64,000 nt of DNA from Balneolaceae bacterium (GTDB lineage: Bacteria > Bacteroidota > Rhodothermia > Balneolales > Balneolaceae). Of this stretch, positions 29,755-37,258 are shown piece after piece. Each line of letters begins with the position of its first letter. The first letter of the stretch is position 1. The notes beneath the pieces are model-generated. The model was not told where the DNA came from. It made no database searches and saw nothing but the letters and a program-made list of their open reading frames with translations. The position numbers and the translations under genes were made by a program. The stretch covers positions 62,001 to 126,000 of the forward strand of contig JAEPQH010000007.1 of assembly GCA_017640605.1 (NCBI GenBank). The letters are read 5' to 3'.

Positions 29755-30736
29755 CCAAAATAGGTTGGTGCGATTCCTGTACTAATTCAGATTGCGGATT
29801 TTTTATGATTTCAGCGAGTCGAGCCGTGGCTTGAGCGCCTATGGTGTGCATATGCTGATCAATGGTAGTGAGATCTAAGTATCTACTAAGTTTGATGTTA
29901 TCATAGCCCATTATGGCAATATCATCCGGTACTTTCATGCCTAACTTCGAAAGTGCATGTAATGCTCCTAGGGCTTGGGTATCATTTGCGCAAAAAACAG
30001 CATCGGGAAAGTCGTTCTTCTCATCAAATTTGTAGATGGCTTCAAATCCACTTTCTTCAGTGTATCCTGCATGTTTGGTGGTATCACCGGAAACAAAATA
30101 TTCATTAATAATAGGCATTTTAAAATTGCGCAAAGCATCTTTAAAACCACGTTCTCTGTCGGCCGAAGATCGAGTTTCAACCGGTGTTGAAATCATACCG
30201 ATACGCTCAAAGCCCTTCTTTACCAAATGCTCGCCGGCCATGTAACCACCACGATAATCGTTCACCATATAGTAATTATACGAAGGGTGCGAAGTGTTCA
30301 CTAAAACAATGGGCACATGCGTGCTTTGCAAGTGTTTGTGCACGGTTTCGCTTACATCAATAGAAAGTAAAATTAATGCATCGGCTGTACCACGATCAAA
30401 AAAGTTAATTACTGCTTCTTCAGGATCTTTAGAACCGGTGTTATAAAGAATGATATCCAAATCCATTTTTCGGATTTCATCTTTAACCCCTTTCAAAACC
30501 TCGTTAAAGAAAGGAGTAGTAAATGAAGGAACGGCTACCGCTAAAATTTGTGGCTCTTTACTTGCTAATTTTCTGGCACTTACCTGCGGACGAAAATTAA
30601 GTTCATTAATTGCTTTTTGAACTTTTACCTTCGTTTCTTCCGATACATTGGGGGAGTCGTTCAAAACCCTTGAAACTGTTGAAATGGCAACCCCGGCTTG
30701 TTTTGCCACTTCGTATATCGTCACTTTCTTATTCAT
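29726..30736 (-). CDS. LacI-family transcriptional regulator
   Basis: 336 residues. The N-terminal helix-turn-helix and hinge (VTIYEVAKQAGVAISTVSRVLN) are typical of LacI/PurR/CcpA. A periplasmic-binding-protein-like effector domain follows (VFCANDTQALGALHALS, IMGYDNIKLSRYL). The gene overlaps purC by 29 nt. A PurR-like role is tempting, but LacI members are mostly sugar sensors and no sugar genes adjoin it. The effector is unknown. Confidence 0.9.
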   Translation of the reverse strand: MNKKVTIYEVAKQAGVAISTVSRVLNDSPNVSEETKVKVQKAINELNFRPQVSARKLASKEPQILAVAVPSFTTPFFNEVLKGVKDEIRKMDLDIILYNTGSKDPEEAVINFFDRGTADALILLSIDVSETVHKHLQSTHVPIVLVNTSHPSYNYYMVNDYRGGYMAGEHLVKKGFERIGMISTPVETRSSADRERGFKDALRNFKMPIINEYFVSGDTTKHAGYTEESGFEAIYKFDEKNDFPDAVFCANDTQALGALHALSKLGMKVPDDIAIMGYDNIKLSRYLDLTTIDQHMHTIGAQATARLAEIIKNPQSELVQESHQPILVERGSTEKK

Positions 30737-30780
30737 AAACGCAAACTAGTTATGTCGAATTGATCAGTTTTGTGAGCTAC

Positions 30781-30807
30781 TATTGCCTAAATAACTGAAG
30801 GGCAATA
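30781..30807. promoter_or_regulatory. Inverted repeat in the lacI-type/crtB divergent gap
   Basis: A perfect 7-bp inverted pair (TATTGCC / GGCAATA) is separated by 13 nt, in the 164-nt gap between divergent start codons. It may be an operator, for example for the adjacent LacI-type regulator, but no consensus supports this directly. Confidence 0.3.
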
Positions 30808-30900
30808 ATAATCATCTAAATTGGAATATGTTATCAGTACAACAAAATTATTTATTTAATAAAATGGAACGTATTTAGAAATTTTGTTGATTTAAGGTAC

Positions 30901-31875
30901 ATGAGTGAATTACTTCGTGTACCATATTCTATGTTTCGTCCGATCTACGAGAAAACTTCTTTTCACCGCTCGGTGATTGAAGAGCTTAATGATGATCGCC
31001 TTCAATCCGCCTATTCGCATTGCCGGGCGATAACTCGTTTCTATGCCAAAACGTTTTACATGGCTACGCGCTTTCTACCAAATGAAAAGCAACGGAGTAT
31101 TTTTGCAATCTACGGACTTTGCCGTTACTTGGATAATTTAGTAGATGAAACGATGGATCTCATGGACCATTCCTCCATCGACATAAGCGAAGTGGATGCG
31201 AAGCTAGATGATTTTAAATCTAAGCTGACAGGTGTATACAATGGACAAGAATCCAACGATCCAATCCTAATAGCATTTTCAGATACACTCAAAAAGTATC
31301 ACATTCCAATTAGCTTACCTTTCGAGTTGATGGATGGTGTACGTTCTGACCTCGATAAAAACCGATACAACAATTTTTCTGAACTTTATGATTACTCATA
31401 CAAAGTGGCTTCTGTTGTAGGATTAATGACCAGCAGAGTATTTGGATATTCTGATGAAAAAGCGTTGGAATATGCCATCGATTTGGGAATTGCTATGCAA
31501 CTCACCAACATTCTGCGGGATATTGGCGAAGATTTAGAGAGAAATCGAATTTATCTGCCAAAAGATGAATTAGCCATGTTCGAGATCACCGAAGCTGAAT
31601 TGTTCGCAGGCGAGAAGTCGGAGAAATTCAGAAACTTTATGGATTTCCAAATTAAGAGAGCCAGAGACTATTACGAAAAAGCTGATATCGGAATAAAAAT
31701 GCTCGATAAAGACAGCCGATTGCCGGTATATCTTGCTCGTTATAATTACAGCAGAATCTTAGATAAAATCGAAGAAAACGATTTTAGTGTGTTTAAACAC
31801 CGAGCTTATCTCAATAAAGTGGAAAAATTCGCAATCCTCCCCAAAATTTTCATAGAAATGCGCGCTGCAAGCTAA
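30901..31875 (+). CDS. crtB: Phytoene/squalene synthase family (CrtB-like)
   Basis: 324 residues. It has the two Asp-rich motifs of trans-prenyl head-to-head synthases: YLDNLVDET and LTNILRDIGEDLERNRIYLP, plus FYMATRFLP and YGLCRYLDN. It condenses two geranylgeranyl diphosphates to phytoene, the first step to carotenoids, at the membrane surface. No desaturase or cyclase is adjacent, so the rest of the pathway must be elsewhere. A squalene-synthase-like role cannot be fully excluded; the short length and motif spacing favour phytoene synthase. Confidence 0.87.
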   Translation: MSELLRVPYSMFRPIYEKTSFHRSVIEELNDDRLQSAYSHCRAITRFYAKTFYMATRFLPNEKQRSIFAIYGLCRYLDNLVDETMDLMDHSSIDISEVDAKLDDFKSKLTGVYNGQESNDPILIAFSDTLKKYHIPISLPFELMDGVRSDLDKNRYNNFSELYDYSYKVASVVGLMTSRVFGYSDEKALEYAIDLGIAMQLTNILRDIGEDLERNRIYLPKDELAMFEITEAELFAGEKSEKFRNFMDFQIKRARDYYEKADIGIKMLDKDSRLPVYLARYNYSRILDKIEENDFSVFKHRAYLNKVEKFAILPKIFIEMRAAS

Positions 31876-31929
31876 ACTTAAGTGGTGAATTTATAGGGTA
31901 ATTGGTACTATCCAAGAAAATCATATCTT

Positions 31930-33420
31930 ATGGCAGAGATCAAAAAAATTCTAGTGGCAAATCGCGGCGAAATTGCCGTACGGGTTATTCATACATGTAA
32001 AGAATTGGGGATACAATCGGTGGCTGTATATTCACGTCCCGATAAGTTTTCACCTCATGTTCAATTGGCAGATGAATCGGTTTTTATTGGGGAAGCGGCT
32101 TCGTCAGAAAGCTATTTAGTGATGGACAAAATCATCGAAGCTTGTAAACGTACCGGCGCAGATGCTGTTCATCCCGGTTACGGTTTTTTGAGCGAGAACT
32201 CAGCATTTGCTGAGCGTTGCCAACAAGAAGGAATCATCTTTATTGGTCCGGGCTCAAAAGCCATAGAACTTATGGGCGATAAAACGTCGGCCAGAGAATT
32301 AATGGCCGAACATAACATTCCAACTCCTCCCGGTTTAAAAAGTACCCTCGAAAGTATAGAAGAAGCACGTGAAGTTGCCGAGGATATAGGGTTTCCTATT
32401 CTCATTAAAGCATCCGCCGGCGGTGGGGGAAAAGGAATGCGCATTGTGCATAAACCTGAAGAATTTGAAGCGAGCATTAAAGCAGCTAAAAACGAAGCCC
32501 GCAATGCCTTTGGTGATGATCGCGTATACATCGAGAAATACTTGGAAGAACCTCGTCATATCGAATTCCAAATAATGGCAGATACGCACGGAAATACCGT
32601 ACATGTGTTCGATCGTGAGTGTTCCATCCAACGGCGACATCAAAAAGTAATTGAGGAAGCTCCAAGTGCTTTGCTCGACGATGAATTGCGAGCTAAGATG
32701 GCTAAAACTGCGATTTCAGCTGCAGAAGCCTGCGATTATGTAGGTGCCGGAACCATCGAATTTTTGGTAGATAAGCACAAGAACTATTACTTCTTGGAAA
32801 TGAATACTCGCCTTCAGGTTGAGCATCCTGTTACCGAAATGATTTCAGGCATCGATTTGGTGGCCGCACAAATTGCGGTTGCAGAAGGTAAGAAACTGCC
32901 ATTTACTCAAGATGACGTGCAAAAGAAAGGTTGGGCTATCGAATGTAGAATCTATGCCGAAGATCCTGATAATAATTTCTTGCCAAGTACGGGCACGCTA
33001 ATCAAGCATCGCATACCAACCGGAACAGGTGTTCGGGTAGATGCAGGTATTGAAGAAGGACAAGCAGTGAGCATTAACTACGATCCGATGATCTCCAAAC
33101 TTACCGTTTACGGCACCGATAGAGAGGATGCTCGTAAAAAAATGCTTCGGGCGTTGGATGAATACGAAATTGTTGGATGCAGAACCACAATCCCTTTTTG
33201 TACCTATACCCTGGAGCATGAAGCATTTATCAGCGGTAAATATGATACTCATTTTGTTCAGGATCATTTTGAGGTAAGTAAACTCTTCAAAAAACATGAC
33301 GACGAGGTTGTTGCTTTAGCCGCAGCATTGTTAGTTTCAGAAACAGAAAATGAACTAACCACACCGCTAGAGGCTGCTGCAACAGAATCATCCGACTGGT
33401 GGAACCATCGAAGAGACTAA
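31930..33420 (+). CDS. accC: Biotin carboxylase subunit of acyl-CoA carboxylase
   Basis: 496 residues. The N-terminal biotin-carboxylase domain begins KKILVANRGEIAVRVI. The ATP-grasp glycine loop is KASAGGGGKGMRIV. Catalytic lines HPGYGFLSEN, RECSIQRRHQK and EMNTRLQVEHPVTE are intact. It carboxylates the biotin of a carrier protein. It is about 45 residues longer than E. coli AccC, with an acidic tail ending SSDWWNHRRD. The carrier and transferase genes are absent here, so acetyl-CoA and propionyl-type complexes cannot be told apart. Confidence 0.93.
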   Translation: MAEIKKILVANRGEIAVRVIHTCKELGIQSVAVYSRPDKFSPHVQLADESVFIGEAASSESYLVMDKIIEACKRTGADAVHPGYGFLSENSAFAERCQQEGIIFIGPGSKAIELMGDKTSARELMAEHNIPTPPGLKSTLESIEEAREVAEDIGFPILIKASAGGGGKGMRIVHKPEEFEASIKAAKNEARNAFGDDRVYIEKYLEEPRHIEFQIMADTHGNTVHVFDRECSIQRRHQKVIEEAPSALLDDELRAKMAKTAISAAEACDYVGAGTIEFLVDKHKNYYFLEMNTRLQVEHPVTEMISGIDLVAAQIAVAEGKKLPFTQDDVQKKGWAIECRIYAEDPDNNFLPSTGTLIKHRIPTGTGVRVDAGIEEGQAVSINYDPMISKLTVYGTDREDARKKMLRALDEYEIVGCRTTIPFCTYTLEHEAFISGKYDTHFVQDHFEVSKLFKKHDDEVVALAAALLVSETENELTTPLEAAATESSDWWNHRRD

Positions 33421-33424
33421 TTAC

Positions 33425-34336
33425 ATGTCAGAACAACTATTTGATCAACTTAAAGCACTTGATACCGAACAACGCAATCCTGACACCATGGAGATTGATG
33501 TAGCTTCAGCAGAACAAATTGTTGAACTCATCAATCAAGAAGACAAAAAAGTAGCAGAGTTTGTAGCTCAAAAAAATAAGGAAATCGCACAGGCAGTTGA
33601 TTTAGTGAGTCAGGCTTTTTCTGTAGGAGGTAGATTACTGTATTTCGGAGCGGGTACAAGTGGTAGGTTGGGCGTGTTAGATGCCGCTGAATGTCCACCC
33701 ACTTTTGGAAGCCACCCCGAACAAGTACAAGGTTTTATTGCTGGGGGAGAAGCTGCTATGTTTGTTGCACAAGAAGGTGCAGAAGATTCGGAAGAATTAG
33801 GACGTGAAGAAATAACAAATCAAAAAATTACTCAATTAGATGTGGTGTGTGGTATTGCAGCGAGTGGACGCACGCCTTATGTAGTAGGATTGCTAAAAGA
33901 AGCGAAAGAGCAAGGAATTCCATCCATTTTAGTAACTACCGTTTCGGCTGATCAATTACCTTTTAAAGCAGATATTACAATTGATGTACCCGTTGGTCCC
34001 GAAGTAATTATGGGAAGCACCCGAATGAAAAGCGGAACAGCTCAAAAAATGGTGCTGAATATGATTAGCACCGGTGCTATGATTCGGCAAGGTAAAGTGT
34101 ACGAAAATGTGATGGTAGATTTAATGCTGACCAACAAAAAGCTTGTGGAACGCGCTAAACGAATTATTTTAACTTTTGCTGATGTTGATTACGAAGAAGC
34201 CGGAAAGCTTTTAGAACAAGCCGGTGGACATGTAAAAACCGCCTTAGTTATGGGGCTAAAAAATATTTCAAAACAAGAAGCACAGGAATTACTTCGAAAT
34301 AATGGCGGATTCATTCGTAAAGCGCTCGAACAGTAA
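33425..34336 (+). CDS. murQ: N-acetylmuramic acid 6-phosphate etherase
   Basis: 303 residues of the SIS-fold MurQ family. The signature FGAGTSGRLGVLDAAECPPT binds substrate; SASGRTPYV-type (AASGRTPYV) and GSTRMKSGTAQK lines are also present. It cleaves the lactyl ether of MurNAc-6-P to GlcNAc-6-P during peptidoglycan recycling in the cytosol. The start is 4 nt after the accC stop, so the two are probably co-transcribed. No kinase (AnmK) or PTS gene is nearby. Confidence 0.95.
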   Translation: MSEQLFDQLKALDTEQRNPDTMEIDVASAEQIVELINQEDKKVAEFVAQKNKEIAQAVDLVSQAFSVGGRLLYFGAGTSGRLGVLDAAECPPTFGSHPEQVQGFIAGGEAAMFVAQEGAEDSEELGREEITNQKITQLDVVCGIAASGRTPYVVGLLKEAKEQGIPSILVTTVSADQLPFKADITIDVPVGPEVIMGSTRMKSGTAQKMVLNMISTGAMIRQGKVYENVMVDLMLTNKKLVERAKRIILTFADVDYEEAGKLLEQAGGHVKTALVMGLKNISKQEAQELLRNNGGFIRKALEQ

Positions 34337-34342
34337 GTAATT

Positions 34343-35071
34343 ATGATAAGGACGATATTTAGTATTTATGTATGGTTGTATTATTCCATACTATTTCTGG
34401 TGTTTTTCATTCTTATATCAATTGTATTTGTGCTTACCCTACCTTTTGATCAGTACAATAGAATCACAAACCGGATGCTGGCATTTATGGCTTGGCTGAT
34501 GATGCGTCCGACCCCATCATGGCGTATTGATATAGAAGGAGAGGAAAAGTACGATGCTTCGAAGCCAACTATATTTATTGCGAATCATCAAAGTTTCATG
34601 GACATCCCTTTGGCATTTCAATTGAAATGGAAAATGAAATGGGTGGTAAAACATAGCATGACTTACATCCCGGTGATGGGGTGGATGGTAAAGCTAACGG
34701 GACACCTAACAATCAATCGATCAAGTAAATCGGCATTAAAAAAACTTTCGAAACTCGTTCAACCCTTAAAAGATCTGGTCCCTGTAATGATTTTTCCGGA
34801 GGGAACGAGATCTTTAGATGGAAAAGTTAAATCCTTTAAGAATGGAGCCTTTTTGCTGGCTAAAGAACATGGTTTTATTATACAGCCGATTGTAATAGAT
34901 GGTGCGTATTCTGCGTTGGCATCAGGATCCAAGCTTTTTAATACCAAGGCAAATTTCAAACTTAAAGTGTTGGATAGTATCGATCCCGATGCATTTGATT
35001 CAATGACTGCGCTACGCGATCATGCTCGGGAGGTTATTATCTCGGCGCATGAACAGCTCAAAGATTCTTGA
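34343..35071 (+). CDS. plsC: 1-acyl-sn-glycerol-3-phosphate acyltransferase
   Basis: 242 residues. A hydrophobic N-terminal helix pair (about residues 8-30 and 38-50) anchors it. The acyltransferase motifs are NHQSFMDIP (HxxxxD) and FPEGTRSLDG. It acylates lysophosphatidate at the inner membrane to make phosphatidate. It starts 6 nt after murQ. Its stop overlaps the TTG start of the next gene (TTGA), so translation is probably coupled. Confidence 0.9.
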   Translation: MIRTIFSIYVWLYYSILFLVFFILISIVFVLTLPFDQYNRITNRMLAFMAWLMMRPTPSWRIDIEGEEKYDASKPTIFIANHQSFMDIPLAFQLKWKMKWVVKHSMTYIPVMGWMVKLTGHLTINRSSKSALKKLSKLVQPLKDLVPVMIFPEGTRSLDGKVKSFKNGAFLLAKEHGFIIQPIVIDGAYSALASGSKLFNTKANFKLKVLDSIDPDAFDSMTALRDHAREVIISAHEQLKDS

Positions 35072-35748
35072 ACGAATTTAACTATCAGCAATTTTTGTCC
35101 AATGTACACTATCACCATCGCGTGATGGGAGCGTTGATAGTTTCTTTGTTATTATTGATTGCCGTTTTCAAATTATGGCCCGAACAAGAGCGAAAAGTCA
35201 ACGTTTTTATTTTTCCTGAGGATGAAGTGCTTTTTGTAGAAGAAATGGTAATCACAAAACAAGCCAATGCACCTGCATCGCCGCCCAGACCTCAAGTTCC
35301 TATACCTGTTCCAAACGACGTTGTGATCGAAGAAGAAATTGAATTTCCAGAATTTGATACAATGATTTCTCTCGATTCGCTTAGTATAGCCGAAACAACC
35401 GGACAGACAGGAAATGAAAACAGAATTTCCGGTAACCCGGATCGTCCACCCAGAATTTCCCGAATTGTTGAGCCAACACTATCTGAAGAAGCTACCAATT
35501 CGGAGTTAAAAAGCATGATTTTGGTGAATTTTACGGTGAATAGTAATGGTACTGTTCGGGAAGCCTACATTGCCGAAATTCGAAAATATAAAGGAAACTC
35601 TGATGAATATGAGGTTGTGCAGGATTTAGGATTTGATATTATTCAGGATGTGTTGGAAGCAGCATATAAGTGGCGATTTCGACCCGCAACCGAAGATGGA
35701 GAAAGGGTAGGGGCTTATATCCAAGAAGCGTTTTTAATTGGCTTTTAG
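35068..35748 (+). CDS. TonB-family energy transducer protein
   Basis: 226 residues with a TTG start overlapping the plsC stop. One N-terminal membrane helix (about residues 22-42) is followed by a proline-rich stretch (APASPPRPQVPIPVP). The C-terminal domain shows the TonB pattern VNFTVNSNGTVREAYIAEI, ending with a run like AAYKWRFRPA. It would span the periplasm and link an ExbBD-type motor to outer-membrane transporters. No receptor or ExbB/ExbD gene lies next to it, so the partner is unknown. Confidence 0.85.
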   Translation: MNEFNYQQFLSNVHYHHRVMGALIVSLLLLIAVFKLWPEQERKVNVFIFPEDEVLFVEEMVITKQANAPASPPRPQVPIPVPNDVVIEEEIEFPEFDTMISLDSLSIAETTGQTGNENRISGNPDRPPRISRIVEPTLSEEATNSELKSMILVNFTVNSNGTVREAYIAEIRKYKGNSDEYEVVQDLGFDIIQDVLEAAYKWRFRPATEDGERVGAYIQEAFLIGF

Positions 35749-35750
35749 CA

Positions 35751-35781
35751 TTGCTATGAGGTGCAATTAGTTCTATCTTTG
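35751..35781 (+). promoter_or_regulatory. Bacteroidota-type promoter of the tRNA-Ser gene
   Basis: TTG at 35751-35753 and TATCTTTG at 35774-35781 are 20 nt apart. This matches the Bacteroidota sigma form (TTG at about -33 and TAnnTTTG at about -7). The first tRNA base follows 15 nt later, a sensible distance for a short leader. Confidence 0.7.
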
Positions 35782-35796
35782 CGCCCCTGTAAAATA

Positions 35797-35885
35797 GGAG
35801 AGGTGCCAGAGCGGTCGAATGGGCTCGCCTGGAAAGCGAGTGTGCCGCCAACGCGGTACCGAGGGTTCGAATCCCTCCCTCTCCG
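35797..35885 (+). tRNA. tRNA-Ser (anticodon GGA)
   Basis: The acceptor stem GGAGAGG pairs with CCTCTCC. The anticodon stem CTCGC/GCGAG encloses the loop CTGGAAA with anticodon GGA at 35831-35833. A long variable arm lies between the anticodon and T arms, and the T arm is GAGGG-TTCGAAT-CCCTC. The long variable arm and GGA anticodon make this serine, reading UCC/UCU codons. The 3' CCA is not encoded (GCA follows). Sequences like its 3' half recur downstream. Confidence 0.97.
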
Positions 35886-35897
35886 CATTTAAAAATG

Positions 35898-35930
35898 AAA
35901 GTCTTCTGCTGAAAAGTGGAAGACTTTTTT
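35898..35930 (+). terminator. Terminator of the tRNA-Ser gene
   Basis: A 9-bp stem (AAAGTCTTC / GAAGACTTT) with a 12-nt loop ends in a run of six T. It starts 13 nt after the tRNA. Copies of this hairpin, variably preserved, appear again near 36260, 36500 and 36825. Confidence 0.85.
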
Positions 35931-35940
35931 ATTTTTAGTG

Positions 35941-36186
35941 ATGGAGTATTTCGCATACATATTGAAAAGTGATTACGACGGTAGTTATTACTACGGAAGC
36001 GGCCAGGATGTATTAAAGCGGATTAAGCAACACAATCGAGGTAAATCAAGGTATACAAAAGGCAAGAGACCGTGGAAATTTCACTATAGTGAAGAATATC
36101 CTACTCGCGCTGAAGCAATGGCGAGGGAGCGATTCTTTAAAACCATTGATGGATATAATTACCTCAAAGGGAAAGGAATCATATAA
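35941..36186 (+). CDS. Small GIY-YIG nuclease-domain protein
   Basis: 81 residues from the ATG at 35941; a GTG immediately upstream gives no better start. It has the UvrC/GIY-YIG-type layout, with the motif degenerate to AYILKS and YYYGSGQ, followed by LKRIKQHNRG and the metal-site Glu in RERFFK. These stand-alone domain proteins are common but have no agreed function. It lies immediately after the tRNA-Ser terminator. A copy of the tRNA tail follows it, so the gene seems to have been inserted or duplicated with that tail. Confidence 0.82.
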   Translation: MEYFAYILKSDYDGSYYYGSGQDVLKRIKQHNRGKSRYTKGKRPWKFHYSEEYPTRAEAMARERFFKTIDGYNYLKGKGII

Positions 36187-36190
36187 ACAA

Positions 36191-36294
36191 ACGCAGTACC
36201 GAGGGTTCTGCCATTGACATCCCTATGGGAGAATCCCTCCCTCTCCGCATTTAAAAATGAAAGTTTTCTGCTGAAAAGTGGAGGACTTTTTTTT
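36191..36294 (+). repeat. Copy of tRNA-Ser 3' end plus terminator (copy 2)
   Basis: The sequence matches 35851-35930 almost base for base: the end of the variable arm, GAGGGTTC, then AATCCCTCCCTCTCCGCA, the spacer ATTTAAAAATGAAAG and the terminator hairpin. About 23 nt containing CCATTGACATCCCTATGGG are inserted at the T loop. It cannot be a functional tRNA, since the 5' half is missing. Confidence 0.85.
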
Positions 36295-36296
36295 GG

Positions 36297-36676
36297 GATC
36301 AGTTATTCGATCCAACGCAGAGCATTGGATCGAGTGATAAATGAGTGAATGTATTATTCACATAATCGTCCTATTTCAAAGTCATTCCTGCGAAGGCAGG
36401 AATCTATAGCTTTGATAGTGATTGAAGCTAAACACAGCACTGAGAGTTCTGCAGAATTCACCCTTATGGGAGAAACCCACCCTTTCTACCATATTTCGAA
36501 AATCTTATGTTTACAAGCGGAAGACTTTTTCATTTTATGGCATTGGTTATTCGACCCAACGTAAAGCATTGGTTCGAATAATAAATGAATGGATTAATTA
36601 TTCACATAATCGTCCAACTACAAGGTCATTCCTGCGAAGGCAGGAATCTATAGCTTTGATTGTGACCGTAGCTTAA
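36297..36676 (+). repeat. Tandem degenerate repeat with palindromic VIPAKAGIQ-type hairpins
   Basis: Two units, about 36297-36430 and 36539-36676, share ...GTTATTCGA(T/C)CCAACG(C/T)A, ATTCACATAATCGTCC and GTCATTCCTGCGAAGGCAGG. Each holds the 8-bp palindrome ATTCCTGC-GAAG-GCAGGAAT (36384-36403 and 36628-36647). Between the units lies a decayed third copy of the tRNA-Ser tail and terminator (about 36431-36532: GAGAGTTCTGC, CCTTATGGGAGAA, GAAGACTTTTT). A third, partial unit starts near 36859. No gene is supported in this block; open frames in it are read through repeats. Confidence 0.75.
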
Positions 36677-36756
36677 TTCACAGTCCAATTGTTTTAGAAT
36701 TCCACTTTTAATGCCTTCCAATAAGCTCTGCACTGAGTATTTCACTAGGAAGCAGA

Positions 36757-36910
36757 CAGTGAAATTTACACTATACTGAAGGCATCCCCATGGGAGAATC
36801 CGTCTCTCTCCGCATTAAAAATGAAAGGCTTCTTCTTAGAAGTAAAAGTCATTTTTTGTAATTGGTTATTCGATCCAACGCAGAGCATTGGATCGAGTGA
36901 TAAAACTCGT
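36757..36910 (+). pseudogene. Remnant of a GIY-YIG gene joined to a fourth tRNA-tail copy
   Basis: About 36 bases from 36757 (AGACAGTGAAATTTACACTA and on to CATCC) match the middle of the GIY-YIG gene at 36069-36104 (AGACCGTGGAAATTTCACTA and on), with a stop codon in frame. It is followed by GGGAGAATCCGTCTCTCTCCGCATTAAAAATG, split here in reading as the tRNA tail, the terminator relic, and one more start of the tandem unit (36859-36910). Confidence 0.55.
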
Positions 36911-36978
36911 TACATACCCGTTTAGTCAAAAAAGGAAATTTTAACGCGATACTATTCATTGCTACTAATTCTAAATAT

Positions 36979-37006
36979 CCTTTGTCCTTTGTCCTTTGTC
37001 CTTTGT
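36979..37006 (+). repeat. Heptamer tandem repeat (CCTTTGT)x4
   Basis: Four exact copies of CCTTTGT stand in the 350-nt stretch between the tRNA-tail repeats and the next gene. Nothing else is recognised in 36911-37258 besides A+T-rich leader sequence. Seven-base units change frame with every copy, so this is not coding. Confidence 0.9.
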
Positions 37007-37258
37007 CCCTCAGTGCCTCTGATCCTTCTCCAGAATTTATCAATCAAGGAACTTTTTAACCCTTCAATATTATATAGTTGTCAATTCAATAATCTATGGT
37101 AGAATTTTGGCATATTATTTCTACTTTTAGTCAATGAAACATTATGTTGGTTTTAATCAAGTTCAGGGGTACACCAATTCCAAAAAAATGTGGATGGGTA
37201 CTTCTCAAAATGGTTCGGCCATATTTTCAAATCTACAATATCAATAAACCTATAACAG

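Noticed and set aside
36349-36676. Two plus-strand frames reading SFLRRQESIALIV in the tRNA-tail array
   Set aside because: They are translations of the palindromic repeats, in different frames, as is usual for VIPAKAGIQ-type elements.
36979-37006. CRISPR array from short repeats
   Set aside because: Units are seven bases with no spacers and no cas genes in the window.
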